DNA of 8,703 bases from the NCBI GenBank assembly GCA_009777165.1, contig WRML01000068.1, positions 1 to 8,703 of the forward strand. Reading direction: 5' to 3'. The stretch is from Kiritimatiellota bacterium. Its GTDB lineage: Bacteria; Verrucomicrobiota; Kiritimatiellia; RFP12; UBA1067. Positions 1 to 6,175 of the stretch are shown here, piece by piece. How positions within the stretch are numbered: position 1 is the first letter of the stretch; every line of letters begins with the position of its first letter. The position numbers and the translations under genes are program-made. The notes under the pieces are model-generated. The model saw nothing but the letters and a program-made list of their open reading frames with translations. It made no database searches and was not told the DNA's origin.

Positions 1-383
1 CTACGGACGCGGTGCGGAGGCTCATCGCGGAGCGTTCGCTTTGGCAGCGGCGCCTCCAGGCGCTAAACGACAGTTTCTACAACGGGATGTGGCTGATGGA
101 GATGGTGCCGCTGAAGGTTGAGGGGGGGGGCATCGAAGGACTGAAGCTGGTCGGCCGGGGGTGGACGGATATGTTGCGTGTCATCGAGGAGCGGTCGAAG
201 GCCGTCGGCAACACGGTGACCGCGGTGGAGTCGCTGAAGGATCGTTTGAAGGAACACCCTGCTTTCGGCGAGGCGCCGGATGTCAAGGTCGTGAGCCTGA
301 AGGCGACGGAGGTGTTTTTGACGGAATTTACGATTGAGGTGCGGTGGTCTGCCGCTGCCGCAGGGAAGGAGGCAGCGCAATGA
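1..383 (+). CDS. PilN-like pilus assembly protein, C-terminal part (5' end outside window)
   Basis: The reading frame is open to the left edge (first whole codon at 3) and ends at TGA 381-383, giving the last 126 residues. The GTG at 12 is only the first start-type codon in the window, not a likely real start. What is seen: a helical stretch (RRLIAERSLWQRRLQALND), then a beta-rich part with GMWLMEMVPLKV, an E-G-G-G-I-E-G turn encoded by nine consecutive G (122-130), LKLVGRGW, a helix, and a final strand FTEFTIEVRW. This order of a W/L-rich strand, a G-x-G/A-W turn, a helix and a closing strand resembles the ferredoxin-like cytoplasm-anchored, periplasmic domain of PilN. The PilN call rests on that pattern plus position: it directly precedes PilO-, PilP- and PilQ-position genes, with which it overlaps by ATGA. 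Another pilus-like protein of the Amuc cluster is the main alternative. Confidence 0.6.
   Translation, partial: TDAVRRLIAERSLWQRRLQALNDSFYNGMWLMEMVPLKVEGGGIEGLKLVGRGWTDMLRVIEERSKAVGNTVTAVESLKDRLKEHPAFGEAPDVKVVSLKATEVFLTEFTIEVRWSAAAAGKEAAQ
366..372 (+). promoter_or_regulatory. Shine-Dalgarno AAGGAGG for the PilO-like gene
   Basis: AAGGAGG lies 7 bases before the ATG at 380, inside the end of the preceding gene. It decides the start of the next gene against the upstream in-frame GTG at 344, which would put a charged, cysteine-containing stretch before the membrane segment. Confidence 0.8.
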
Positions 384-1327
384 ACCGGCAGAAGGGAATG
401 ATGATTGGCGGGGGGGCGTTGCTCGCCATCGTGTGTGTGGGCATCGGCGTGTTGTTCGTGATGGTGCTGATGAAAAGTCAGGCGGTGAAGGGCGAACGCG
501 ATACGGCATTCCAAAATTTGCAGAAATTCTACAAGACGAAGATTTTCCCGAACGACGTGAATGTCAAACAGATGAACGCGGATCAGGGGACGCTAAAGGC
601 GTGGCTGGAGTCCGCCACGAACCAACTGGCGAAGAGCGCGATCCCAATGACGAAGACGTCGCCGGCGCAGTTCGCACAGAGGCTGAACGAGGCTATCCGC
701 AAGATGGTGGGACAGTCCAACCCGTCAGGGCGGCCGCCGCGCGTCGCCGCAGAGTTCAGGTTCGGGTTTGACCGGTACAAGGGCGGCGATCTGCCGGAGA
801 ATGAGGACGTGCCGAGGCTCAACCAGCAGCTCGACATCATCCAGTTGCTGGTGAACGAGTTGAACGCGGCGAATATCGTCAAGCTGGAGGGGATCGATCG
901 GGAGGTCTTTGAAGGGGGCGATTCCGCAGAGAGCGGGGGAGAGCCGGGACGCATCCGTAATAAGGAAAAGGCGCAGGGCAGCGGCGTGCAGGCGGAGGCG
1001 GAGGCGATGGACCCTGCGCTTGAGAAGCTGTTCGACTGCCAGCGGTTCACGCTCGTGTTCCAGACCCAGCCGGACACCTTCGCGGATGTGCTGAACCGGT
1101 TGTCCGCGATGGAGATGCTGGTTACCGTGTCGGGTATGGAGTTCAAGAAGATGGGCGACTCGGTGGCCCGCGAGCGGGTGGCCAAGAGGGATACGGCGGC
1201 GGCGAGGCCGGGCGAAAAACCGCTGGAGCCGGCCGCCCCTGAGAGGCTCATCGTGACGAATCCCGAGTTGGAGCCGCCGATCAGCGTGCGGTTGCGTGTG
1301 GATGTCTATTCGTTTAGGGGAGAGTAA
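380..1327 (+). CDS. Amuc_1100-family / PilO-like pilus inner-membrane protein
   Basis: The protein is 315 residues, close to the 317 I recall for Akkermansia Amuc_1100. It starts at ATG 380, overlapping the previous stop as ATGA. One membrane helix lies at about residues 8-31 (IGGGALLAIVCVGIGVLFVM), followed by a helical, probably coiled-coil, stretch at 33-75. An alpha/beta domain follows (FGFDRYKGG, then IIQLLVNELNAANIVKLEGI), then a Gly/Glu/Ala-rich linker at about 176-211. A second alpha/beta domain has FTLVFQTQPDTFADVLNRLS and ends in the strand ISVRLRVDVYSF. The two ferredoxin-like lobes behind one membrane helix are the layout known for PilO and for the Amuc_1100 family. The expected role is to join the PilN-like protein in the periplasm and link the cytoplasmic PilM layer to the secretin. 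The membrane helix begins with a run of seven G (410-416). Family assignment is from remembered sequence patterns, not a search. Confidence 0.8.
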   Translation: MNRQKGMMIGGGALLAIVCVGIGVLFVMVLMKSQAVKGERDTAFQNLQKFYKTKIFPNDVNVKQMNADQGTLKAWLESATNQLAKSAIPMTKTSPAQFAQRLNEAIRKMVGQSNPSGRPPRVAAEFRFGFDRYKGGDLPENEDVPRLNQQLDIIQLLVNELNAANIVKLEGIDREVFEGGDSAESGGEPGRIRNKEKAQGSGVQAEAEAMDPALEKLFDCQRFTLVFQTQPDTFADVLNRLSAMEMLVTVSGMEFKKMGDSVARERVAKRDTAAARPGEKPLEPAAPERLIVTNPELEPPISVRLRVDVYSFRGE

Positions 1328-1330
1328 GGC

Positions 1331-2494
1331 GTGGCCGTGAAGAAAAACATTTCAGATTTACCCATCCTGCGGCATTATGACAAGCTGCTCGTGGTGGGCG
1401 CGCTGGTGGTGCTGCTCGTGTCGCTGGCGTACCTGATTATGGCGGGGATGGCGCGTGAGAAGGACGTGGCCGACTATGACCGCGCGATGGACGGCCTGAA
1501 GCCGTCCAAGGATGCCGCAGAGGTCGCTCCGATCAGCATGACCCCCTACACGAAGGCCGAGGACGTGCTGGCGAAGCCGTTTCAGGTGTCAACGATTGTG
1601 AGGACGAACGCCAATTTCTTGGCTCCCGAGCGCCGGTTGGCGTGCACCAACGAGGCCTGCACGAAGCTGGTTTCGATCGAGGCGAAGACCTGCCCGTTCT
1701 GCGGTGTGGAGCAGCCCGACCCAACCAAGATTACCAAACCCCCGGCGACGGCCGGCGAGGTACCGGATGAGATTAAGCGCGCGTACAACCTCCCCATCAA
1801 CGATGCCGGGGTCGAGACGCAGGATCTGGGGGATGGCTTCACCCTCCTCGAGAAATGGTACTGGTTTAGGTATGAGTTGCTGACCGACCTGAAGGCCCGC
1901 CCCTCGTATGCCACGAAACTGGTCTTGAAAGAGTTTAAGGGCAGGAAGCTGCCGTTGCGGTTCACCGCCGTCAACAAGATGCCGGACGGGAACCAACTGA
2001 CGCTCAACTGGACAGCCCCCCGGAACCCACGCACCTACTGGGTCAAGGAAGGGCAGCCCATCGGGGAGACCGGGTTTACGGCAGGCAAGTTAGAAGAGAA
2101 GTTTGTGAAGGTCACGGAACCGGTCGAGATGCTAAAAGATGTCTCGACGGTGACGATCACGCGGGATGCGGACGGCAAGGAGATCGAACTACAGATTGGC
2201 GAATTGGAGAAGAACACAGACGTTGAAGCGATACTTGAGTTTCTTGTGGACGGCAGCGAACTGAAGCTGCTGGAGAAGCAGGAGTTCAAGTTGCGCGATG
2301 AAACGTACCGTGTGGTCTCGATAAATGAAAAGGATGCCACGGTCGTGGTGGCGGCTACTGAAGGGGAACAGGAGAAGACGGTTGTCGGACGGGAACCGAA
2401 TTCTTTTGAGCGGAAACTTCCGAACGAGCTTCCGGCGGAATCTGATAAAGAGTCCGAGAAAGAAGTTGAGAAAGAAGTTGAGAAAGAACCTTGA
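1331..2494 (+). CDS. Amuc_1099-like pilus-system membrane protein with zinc ribbon (PilP position)
   Basis: This is a 387-residue protein starting at GTG 1331, with GGGGAGAG at 1317-1324 as ribosome site, 3 bases after the previous stop. One membrane helix is at about residues 19-39 (LLVVGALVVLLVSLAYLIMAG); the basic residues before it suggest the rest is periplasmic. Residues 105-124 contain C-X4-C-X10-C-X2-C (C105, C110, C121, C124; second half CPFCG), a zinc-ribbon pattern. The C-terminal part at about 297-350 (EFKLRDETYRVVSINEKDATVV) looks like a small beta-barrel similar in style to the PilP/GspC homology region that binds secretins. The tail is a charged EKEV repeat. Place in the operon, between PilO-like and PilQ-like genes, matches PilP, but PilP is normally a short lipoprotein without cysteines of this kind. 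The Amuc_1099 assignment is inferred from cluster order; the function of the zinc ribbon is unknown. Confidence 0.72.
   Translation: MAVKKNISDLPILRHYDKLLVVGALVVLLVSLAYLIMAGMAREKDVADYDRAMDGLKPSKDAAEVAPISMTPYTKAEDVLAKPFQVSTIVRTNANFLAPERRLACTNEACTKLVSIEAKTCPFCGVEQPDPTKITKPPATAGEVPDEIKRAYNLPINDAGVETQDLGDGFTLLEKWYWFRYELLTDLKARPSYATKLVLKEFKGRKLPLRFTAVNKMPDGNQLTLNWTAPRNPRTYWVKEGQPIGETGFTAGKLEEKFVKVTEPVEMLKDVSTVTITRDADGKEIELQIGELEKNTDVEAILEFLVDGSELKLLEKQEFKLRDETYRVVSINEKDATVVVAATEGEQEKTVVGREPNSFERKLPNELPAESDKESEKEVEKEVEKEP
2456..2489 (+). repeat. 12-base tandem repeat encoding the EKEV tail
   Basis: The unit GAGAAAGAAGTT is present at 2456-2467 and 2468-2479, followed by a partial third copy to 2489. 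It encodes E-K-E-V twice and E-K-E-P at the very C terminus of the PilP-position protein. Copy number may vary between strains by slippage without shifting the frame. Confidence 0.85.
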
Positions 2495-2519
2495 TTAGTT
2501 CATCACGATAGGGTATACT
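2491..2519 (+). promoter_or_regulatory. Putative sigma70 promoter for the secretin gene
   Basis: TTGATT at 2491-2496 and TATACT at 2514-2519 are separated by exactly 17 bases. They match the -35 and -10 consensus at 4 of 6 and 5 of 6 positions. The -35 box overlaps the stop codon of the preceding gene. Transcription would begin near 2526 and leave a leader of about 43 bases before the ATG at 2569. This would allow secretin output separate from the upstream operon. It is a sequence match only. Confidence 0.5.
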
Positions 2520-2553
2520 GGCTCTTTATTTTTGGTCGAAATGTGCAGTGAAT

Positions 2554-2559
2554 GAGGAG
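2554..2559 (+). promoter_or_regulatory. Shine-Dalgarno GAGGAG deciding the secretin start
   Basis: GAGGAG lies 9 bases before the ATG at 2569. It favours that ATG over the in-frame GTG at 2548, which has no such site and would place seven extra, partly acidic residues before the signal peptide. Confidence 0.65.
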
Positions 2560-2568
2560 TGGCTCGAA

Positions 2569-5460
2569 ATGACAGACAGAGTAAGGTGGTTGGCGGTTGG
2601 GTGTGCGGTGGTGATGTTCGGCATATCGCATCATGTGTGCGCACAGGATGAGTTGGACGTGTTGCTGCAAGATTTGAACGGCGGGAATCAGGACGCGGAC
2701 GCGCCTGCCGCCGTGGAGGCGGCGCGGCCGGCGGTGCTGGCGCTGGATGGCGCCGAAGGGGATGAAGACGACCCCCAGGCGAAGTTCATCAGGGGGGCGG
2801 TCACGCCGGAGGATGACGCGCTGATCTCCGAGCTGGTGGCGTTGGAGAAACTCCGCCGCGAGGCGTATGACGGCCATGGGCGGCAGGCGTTCGAGACCGC
2901 GGAGAAGTTGTTGCTCGAGGGCAACAACATTGGGGCCGTTGACCAGTACAAGCAGGCGCTGGATTACCTGAGTAACCGCCCGACGAACGAGGCGTTGCGC
3001 AAGGGGGCCGAGGAGGGGATGATGAAAGCCTATTACCGTGAGGCGGAACAGTTGCGCAAGCGCAAGGAGTACGATGAAGCCAAGCTGATGGCCCAGGAGG
3101 CACTGAAGCTGGGGCATTCCCAGGCGGCGAGCTTCATTGAGCATATCCCGGTCAGCAAGCCTGTGGACTTCGACCCATCGCGCATCATCCACCGCAAGAA
3201 TGAAGATGCCTTCCAGAAGCGTCAGGATGACATTCGCAAGCGCTTGCGTAAGTCGCGCCAGCATTTCGCGACGTCGGAGTATGACAAGGCGATGGAGGAG
3301 TGCGAGCTTATCCTGCACATCTATCCGAACCAGGAGGAGGCGATTGATCTGCGCCGGCGCATCGCGGAGCGGCTCAACGGCGTGAAGATGAGCGAGTTCC
3401 TCGCGACGCGCACGGCGCTGATCAAGGATGTCTCGGATGCGTGGACGGCGCCCGTCTATGCGCAGAACAGCCCCCAGCTCCCGAAAATCGAACGGGACCG
3501 GGGCGGGACGAAGCGCACCCCGAGCGCACCCGGCGGCAACCTCTCAGAAAGTCAGAAGACCACCGATAAGTTGCGCTCGATTATCCTTCCCGAGGTCAGT
3601 TTCCGCCCGCCTGCCACCATCATTGACGCGATTGATTTTTTCAAGAATGCCAGCCGCGATTACGATGATGCAACAATCGACATTAAAGAGCGGGGGGTAA
3701 ACCTGATCCTCAAGTTGCCGACCACGGGCTCGGATGCGGGCGCGATATCGGACGACCCGTTCGCGGCACCGAGCGGGGGTGCGACGGGGGCACCCGTCAT
3801 CCCTGCGATGACGGCGCGGAACATCAGCCTTTACGAAGCCCTCCGCCTGGTGTGCGAGGTGACAAGCATGAAGTTCCGCGTCTCGAGCACCATCGTCATG
3901 ATCGTGCCGTTGGACGACCCGGACGATGAGCTGGAAATGCGCAGCTACAATGTGCTCCCGTCGTTTGTGGAACGCATCGGCACGGCATCCACCGCGTTGT
4001 CGAGCCAGGTCCCTGCCGGGACGGGATGGACAACAACGAGCATCGCGAGCACAAGCGAAGAGGACGACTACAAGAAGTTTTTCCAACAGATGGGGGTCAA
4101 GTGGCCGATCGGCTCTTCCATCACGTATCTTCTTGGCAGGTTGCGCGTGACCAATACCGCCGACCAGCTTGCCCGCTTCGAGCAGCTCCTGACGGAATTG
4201 AACGTGACCGAGAAGCTGGTCGAGATTGAGGCGCGTTTTGTGGAGGTCTCCCAGGAGGATTTGAACTCGCTCGGTTTCGAGTGGATGCTTAACGGCGACT
4301 TCAGCTTCAACCCCGGTGGCTTCGCGAGGAATGTCCTTGGGCTGAAAAACTATCAGTCCATGCAGTTGACGACATCGGACGGGATCCCGCTGTGGGCGGA
4401 CGCGGCACAGACCATCCCGCTCCTGGGGAAAGGGCCGTACGGGACGGCGGCAAACGCGCTCAAGTGGTTCACCGACAGCGATGGCAATACCGTTCCCTAC
4501 CTTGGGGCGCTGGGCGCCGGGCAGTCGCTGGTGTCGCGTAATTACGGCAAGCACAGCATGATGGTGAACGCGATTGATGGCACCACGTTTTCCCCGGGGA
4601 TGCGCTACCCGAACACGGAGGGCAACCCGCTGATCGGGCAGGGCACCGCGATCAACGATCAGTTCATGCGGTTGAACGCGTTCATCGGCGGTGCGGACGT
4701 TTCCATGATCCTGCACATGCTGAGCCAGCGTTCGGACACCGACCTGCTGTCCGCCCCAAAGGTGACCGTGAGCCCGGACCAGGAGGCCATCATGAAGGTG
4801 GTCACGGAGTACATCTACCCCAGCGAGTTTAACGTCCAGATTTCCCAGCAGGGCACGAGCAATACCGGCTTTGGGGGTGGCGGGACAGGGGAGCCTCTGG
4901 CCATCGTCGAGCCGCAGAACTTCACCATGCGCGAGGTGGGGGTCATCCTGCAGGTCATCCCGAAGCTCTCCGAGGACGGGCAGATGATCACGCTCACGCT
5001 GAGGCCCCAGGTGGTCTCTGAGCCGGTCTGGAAAAACTACGGCACGCGCGTGCCGAGGCAGACCGTGGTGCCAGGAGGCACGATCGGAGGGGCTCTCCAA
5101 GGGGACACGCTGGTCACGGAGTATATCGAGCTACCCATGGAGCAGCCGTTCTTCAATGTGCGTTCGGTGGAGACGCAGCTGACCATCAACAATGGCGCGA
5201 CCGTTGTCATGGGTGGCCTGATCACGGAGGCGCGAGTCACGATTGAGGACAAGATCCCCCTGCTCGGCGACATCCCTTACTTGGGGCGCCTGTTCCGCAG
5301 CCGCGCGGAAAAGACGAACAAGCGCAATTTGCTGATTTTTGTGACAGCCCGCACGTTGGGCACGGACGGACGTTATTTGGCGGGGACTGGTGGCGATGCC
5401 TTGATGTCCTCTCCAGGTGTGCTAGAGACGCCGCCGCCTATGGTGCCAGAGGGGCAATGA
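2569..5460 (+). CDS. Type IV pilus outer-membrane secretin (PilQ / Amuc_1098-type) with TPR-like N-terminal region
   Basis: The protein is 963 residues from ATG 2569. A signal peptide covers residues 1-25 (basic MTDRVR, hydrophobic core, then HHVCA before Q26, a plausible signal peptidase I site). Residues about 105-275 contain two TPR-like helical blocks (AEKLLLEGNNIGAVDQYKQA; SEYDKAMEECELILHIYPNQ). A Pro/Gly-rich linker leads to an N0/STN-like domain from about 333 (VSFRPPATIIDAIDFFKNAS). A later N-domain ends in LVEIEARFVEVSQEDLNSLG at about 549-568. After an unusual Gly/Asn-rich insert (about 573-710), the secretin core runs from SAPKVTV near 728 to the classic IPLLGDIPYLGRLFRS signature (about 896-911). 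It would form the outer-membrane ring through which the pilus passes, docking on the PilO- and PilP-position proteins encoded just upstream. No lipobox is present, so a separate pilotin or self-insertion is expected. The secretin call is certain; the specific pilus role is from context. Confidence 0.95.
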   Translation: MTDRVRWLAVGCAVVMFGISHHVCAQDELDVLLQDLNGGNQDADAPAAVEAARPAVLALDGAEGDEDDPQAKFIRGAVTPEDDALISELVALEKLRREAYDGHGRQAFETAEKLLLEGNNIGAVDQYKQALDYLSNRPTNEALRKGAEEGMMKAYYREAEQLRKRKEYDEAKLMAQEALKLGHSQAASFIEHIPVSKPVDFDPSRIIHRKNEDAFQKRQDDIRKRLRKSRQHFATSEYDKAMEECELILHIYPNQEEAIDLRRRIAERLNGVKMSEFLATRTALIKDVSDAWTAPVYAQNSPQLPKIERDRGGTKRTPSAPGGNLSESQKTTDKLRSIILPEVSFRPPATIIDAIDFFKNASRDYDDATIDIKERGVNLILKLPTTGSDAGAISDDPFAAPSGGATGAPVIPAMTARNISLYEALRLVCEVTSMKFRVSSTIVMIVPLDDPDDELEMRSYNVLPSFVERIGTASTALSSQVPAGTGWTTTSIASTSEEDDYKKFFQQMGVKWPIGSSITYLLGRLRVTNTADQLARFEQLLTELNVTEKLVEIEARFVEVSQEDLNSLGFEWMLNGDFSFNPGGFARNVLGLKNYQSMQLTTSDGIPLWADAAQTIPLLGKGPYGTAANALKWFTDSDGNTVPYLGALGAGQSLVSRNYGKHSMMVNAIDGTTFSPGMRYPNTEGNPLIGQGTAINDQFMRLNAFIGGADVSMILHMLSQRSDTDLLSAPKVTVSPDQEAIMKVVTEYIYPSEFNVQISQQGTSNTGFGGGGTGEPLAIVEPQNFTMREVGVILQVIPKLSEDGQMITLTLRPQVVSEPVWKNYGTRVPRQTVVPGGTIGGALQGDTLVTEYIELPMEQPFFNVRSVETQLTINNGATVVMGGLITEARVTIEDKIPLLGDIPYLGRLFRSRAEKTNKRNLLIFVTARTLGTDGRYLAGTGGDALMSSPGVLETPPPMVPEGQ

Positions 5461-5560
5461 TTTCGAGTGGGTAGTGATGAGTGGTTAGGATGCTGACCCA
5501 CGAGTCAGTCACCAGTCATCATTCACCAGTAACCGCTTATCACTAACCACGAATGACTCA
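5461..5560. repeat. Intergenic patch of degenerate short direct and inverted repeats
   Basis: The 100 bases between the secretin and coaE are unlike the coding flanks: low in GC and made of related words. TCACCAGT occurs at 5509-5516 and 5523-5530, with the related TCACTAAC at 5540-5547. GTGGTTAG at 5481-5488 is the exact reverse complement of CTAACCAC at 5543-5550. CTGAC/GTCAG (5493-5497, 5504-5508) can form a weak 5-base-pair hairpin. The word AACCACGAAT (5545-5554) recurs in the other intergenic region at 8226-8235. This looks like decayed intergenic repeat DNA; no clear terminator or promoter was found in it. Confidence 0.6.
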
Positions 5561-6175
5561 ATGGGGTTATCTGTCGCGATAACAGGTGGCATCGCTTGTG
5601 GTAAAAGTGCCTTTGCCGGATGTCTTCGGCGGTTGGGCGTTGAGGTGTTGGAGGCGGACGATGTGGTTCACACCTTGGAGGCCCCAGGGGGGGCGGCCGT
5701 CGAGTTGATACGGCGGCGGTTTGGGGAGGGTGTGATTGCGGCAGACGGGGGTGTTGACCGCGCGAAGCTGGCGGAACAGGTTTTCGCTGACGCAAAGGCG
5801 CGTGAGGAATTGAATCATGTGTTGCATCCGATGGTCCGGCAGATTGTGAACGCGTGGCGCGATCGCCAGGCGGGGGTGACGATGAGCGCGGTAGTGATCC
5901 CGCTTTTGTTCGAGGCCGGATGGGAATGCGATTGGGATGTGGTCATCTGTGTGTCCAGTGATACGCAGGCGCAGGTTGACCGGTTGATGCGGTTCAGGGG
6001 GCTTTCCGCGGAACAAGCCCGCCAGCGTCTGGACGCTCAGTTTCCGACAGCGGAAAAAACCGCGCGAGCGCACCTGACGGTTGAGAATAACGCCGGCACG
6101 GAATGGCTGGCTGAGGAGGCGGGGCGTATTTACCGCCTTTTGATGGAGAGATCCGAAGATGAGTACAGAACATGA
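5561..6175 (+). CDS. coaE: Dephospho-CoA kinase
   Basis: CoaE phosphorylates the 3'-hydroxyl of the ribose of dephospho-CoA with ATP, the last step of coenzyme A synthesis, in the cytoplasm. The 204-residue length is normal for the family. A P-loop GGIACGKS is at residues 9-16. EADDVVHTLE near 31-40 corresponds to the DAD-x-x-x-H substrate-side motif, although the usual D-A-D reads A-D-D here. HPMVRQIV, then VIPLLFEAGWECDWDVVICV, the lid-region RLMRFRGLS, and the closing VENNAGTEWL are all family hallmarks. The start is ATG 5561, the first start codon after an in-frame stop at 5486. It has no recognisable Shine-Dalgarno sequence, in contrast to most other genes here. The 3' end overlaps the start of rho by 17 bases, so the two are probably co-transcribed and translationally coupled. 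A seven-G run (5687-5693) lies in frame. Confidence 0.97.
   Translation: MGLSVAITGGIACGKSAFAGCLRRLGVEVLEADDVVHTLEAPGGAAVELIRRRFGEGVIAADGGVDRAKLAEQVFADAKAREELNHVLHPMVRQIVNAWRDRQAGVTMSAVVIPLLFEAGWECDWDVVICVSSDTQAQVDRLMRFRGLSAEQARQRLDAQFPTAEKTARAHLTVENNAGTEWLAEEAGRIYRLLMERSEDEYRT
6145..6150 (+). promoter_or_regulatory. Shine-Dalgarno GGAGAG for rho, inside coaE
   Basis: GGAGAG lies 8 bases before the rho ATG at 6159 and within the last codons of coaE. It supports this ATG as the rho start and direct coupling to coaE translation. Confidence 0.65.

Noticed and set aside
2548..2568. GTG 2548 as the secretin start
   Set aside because: It would add seven residues including two Glu before the signal peptide, and the GAGGAG site sits between it and the better ATG at 2569.
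2503..3318. A 271-codon minus-strand frame antisense to the secretin N-terminal part
   Set aside because: It is a shadow of the TPR-coding region; its apparent leucine-rich helices come from the complementary codons.
3544..5100. A 518-codon open frame on the minus strand
   Set aside because: It lies wholly antisense to the secretin, whose protein has unmistakable motifs. Its translation is Arg/His-rich and low in recognisable structure, as expected from a high-GC shadow frame.
5493..5508. CTGAC/GTCAG hairpin as terminator of the secretin operon
   Set aside because: The stem is only 5 pairs and is not followed by a T-run.
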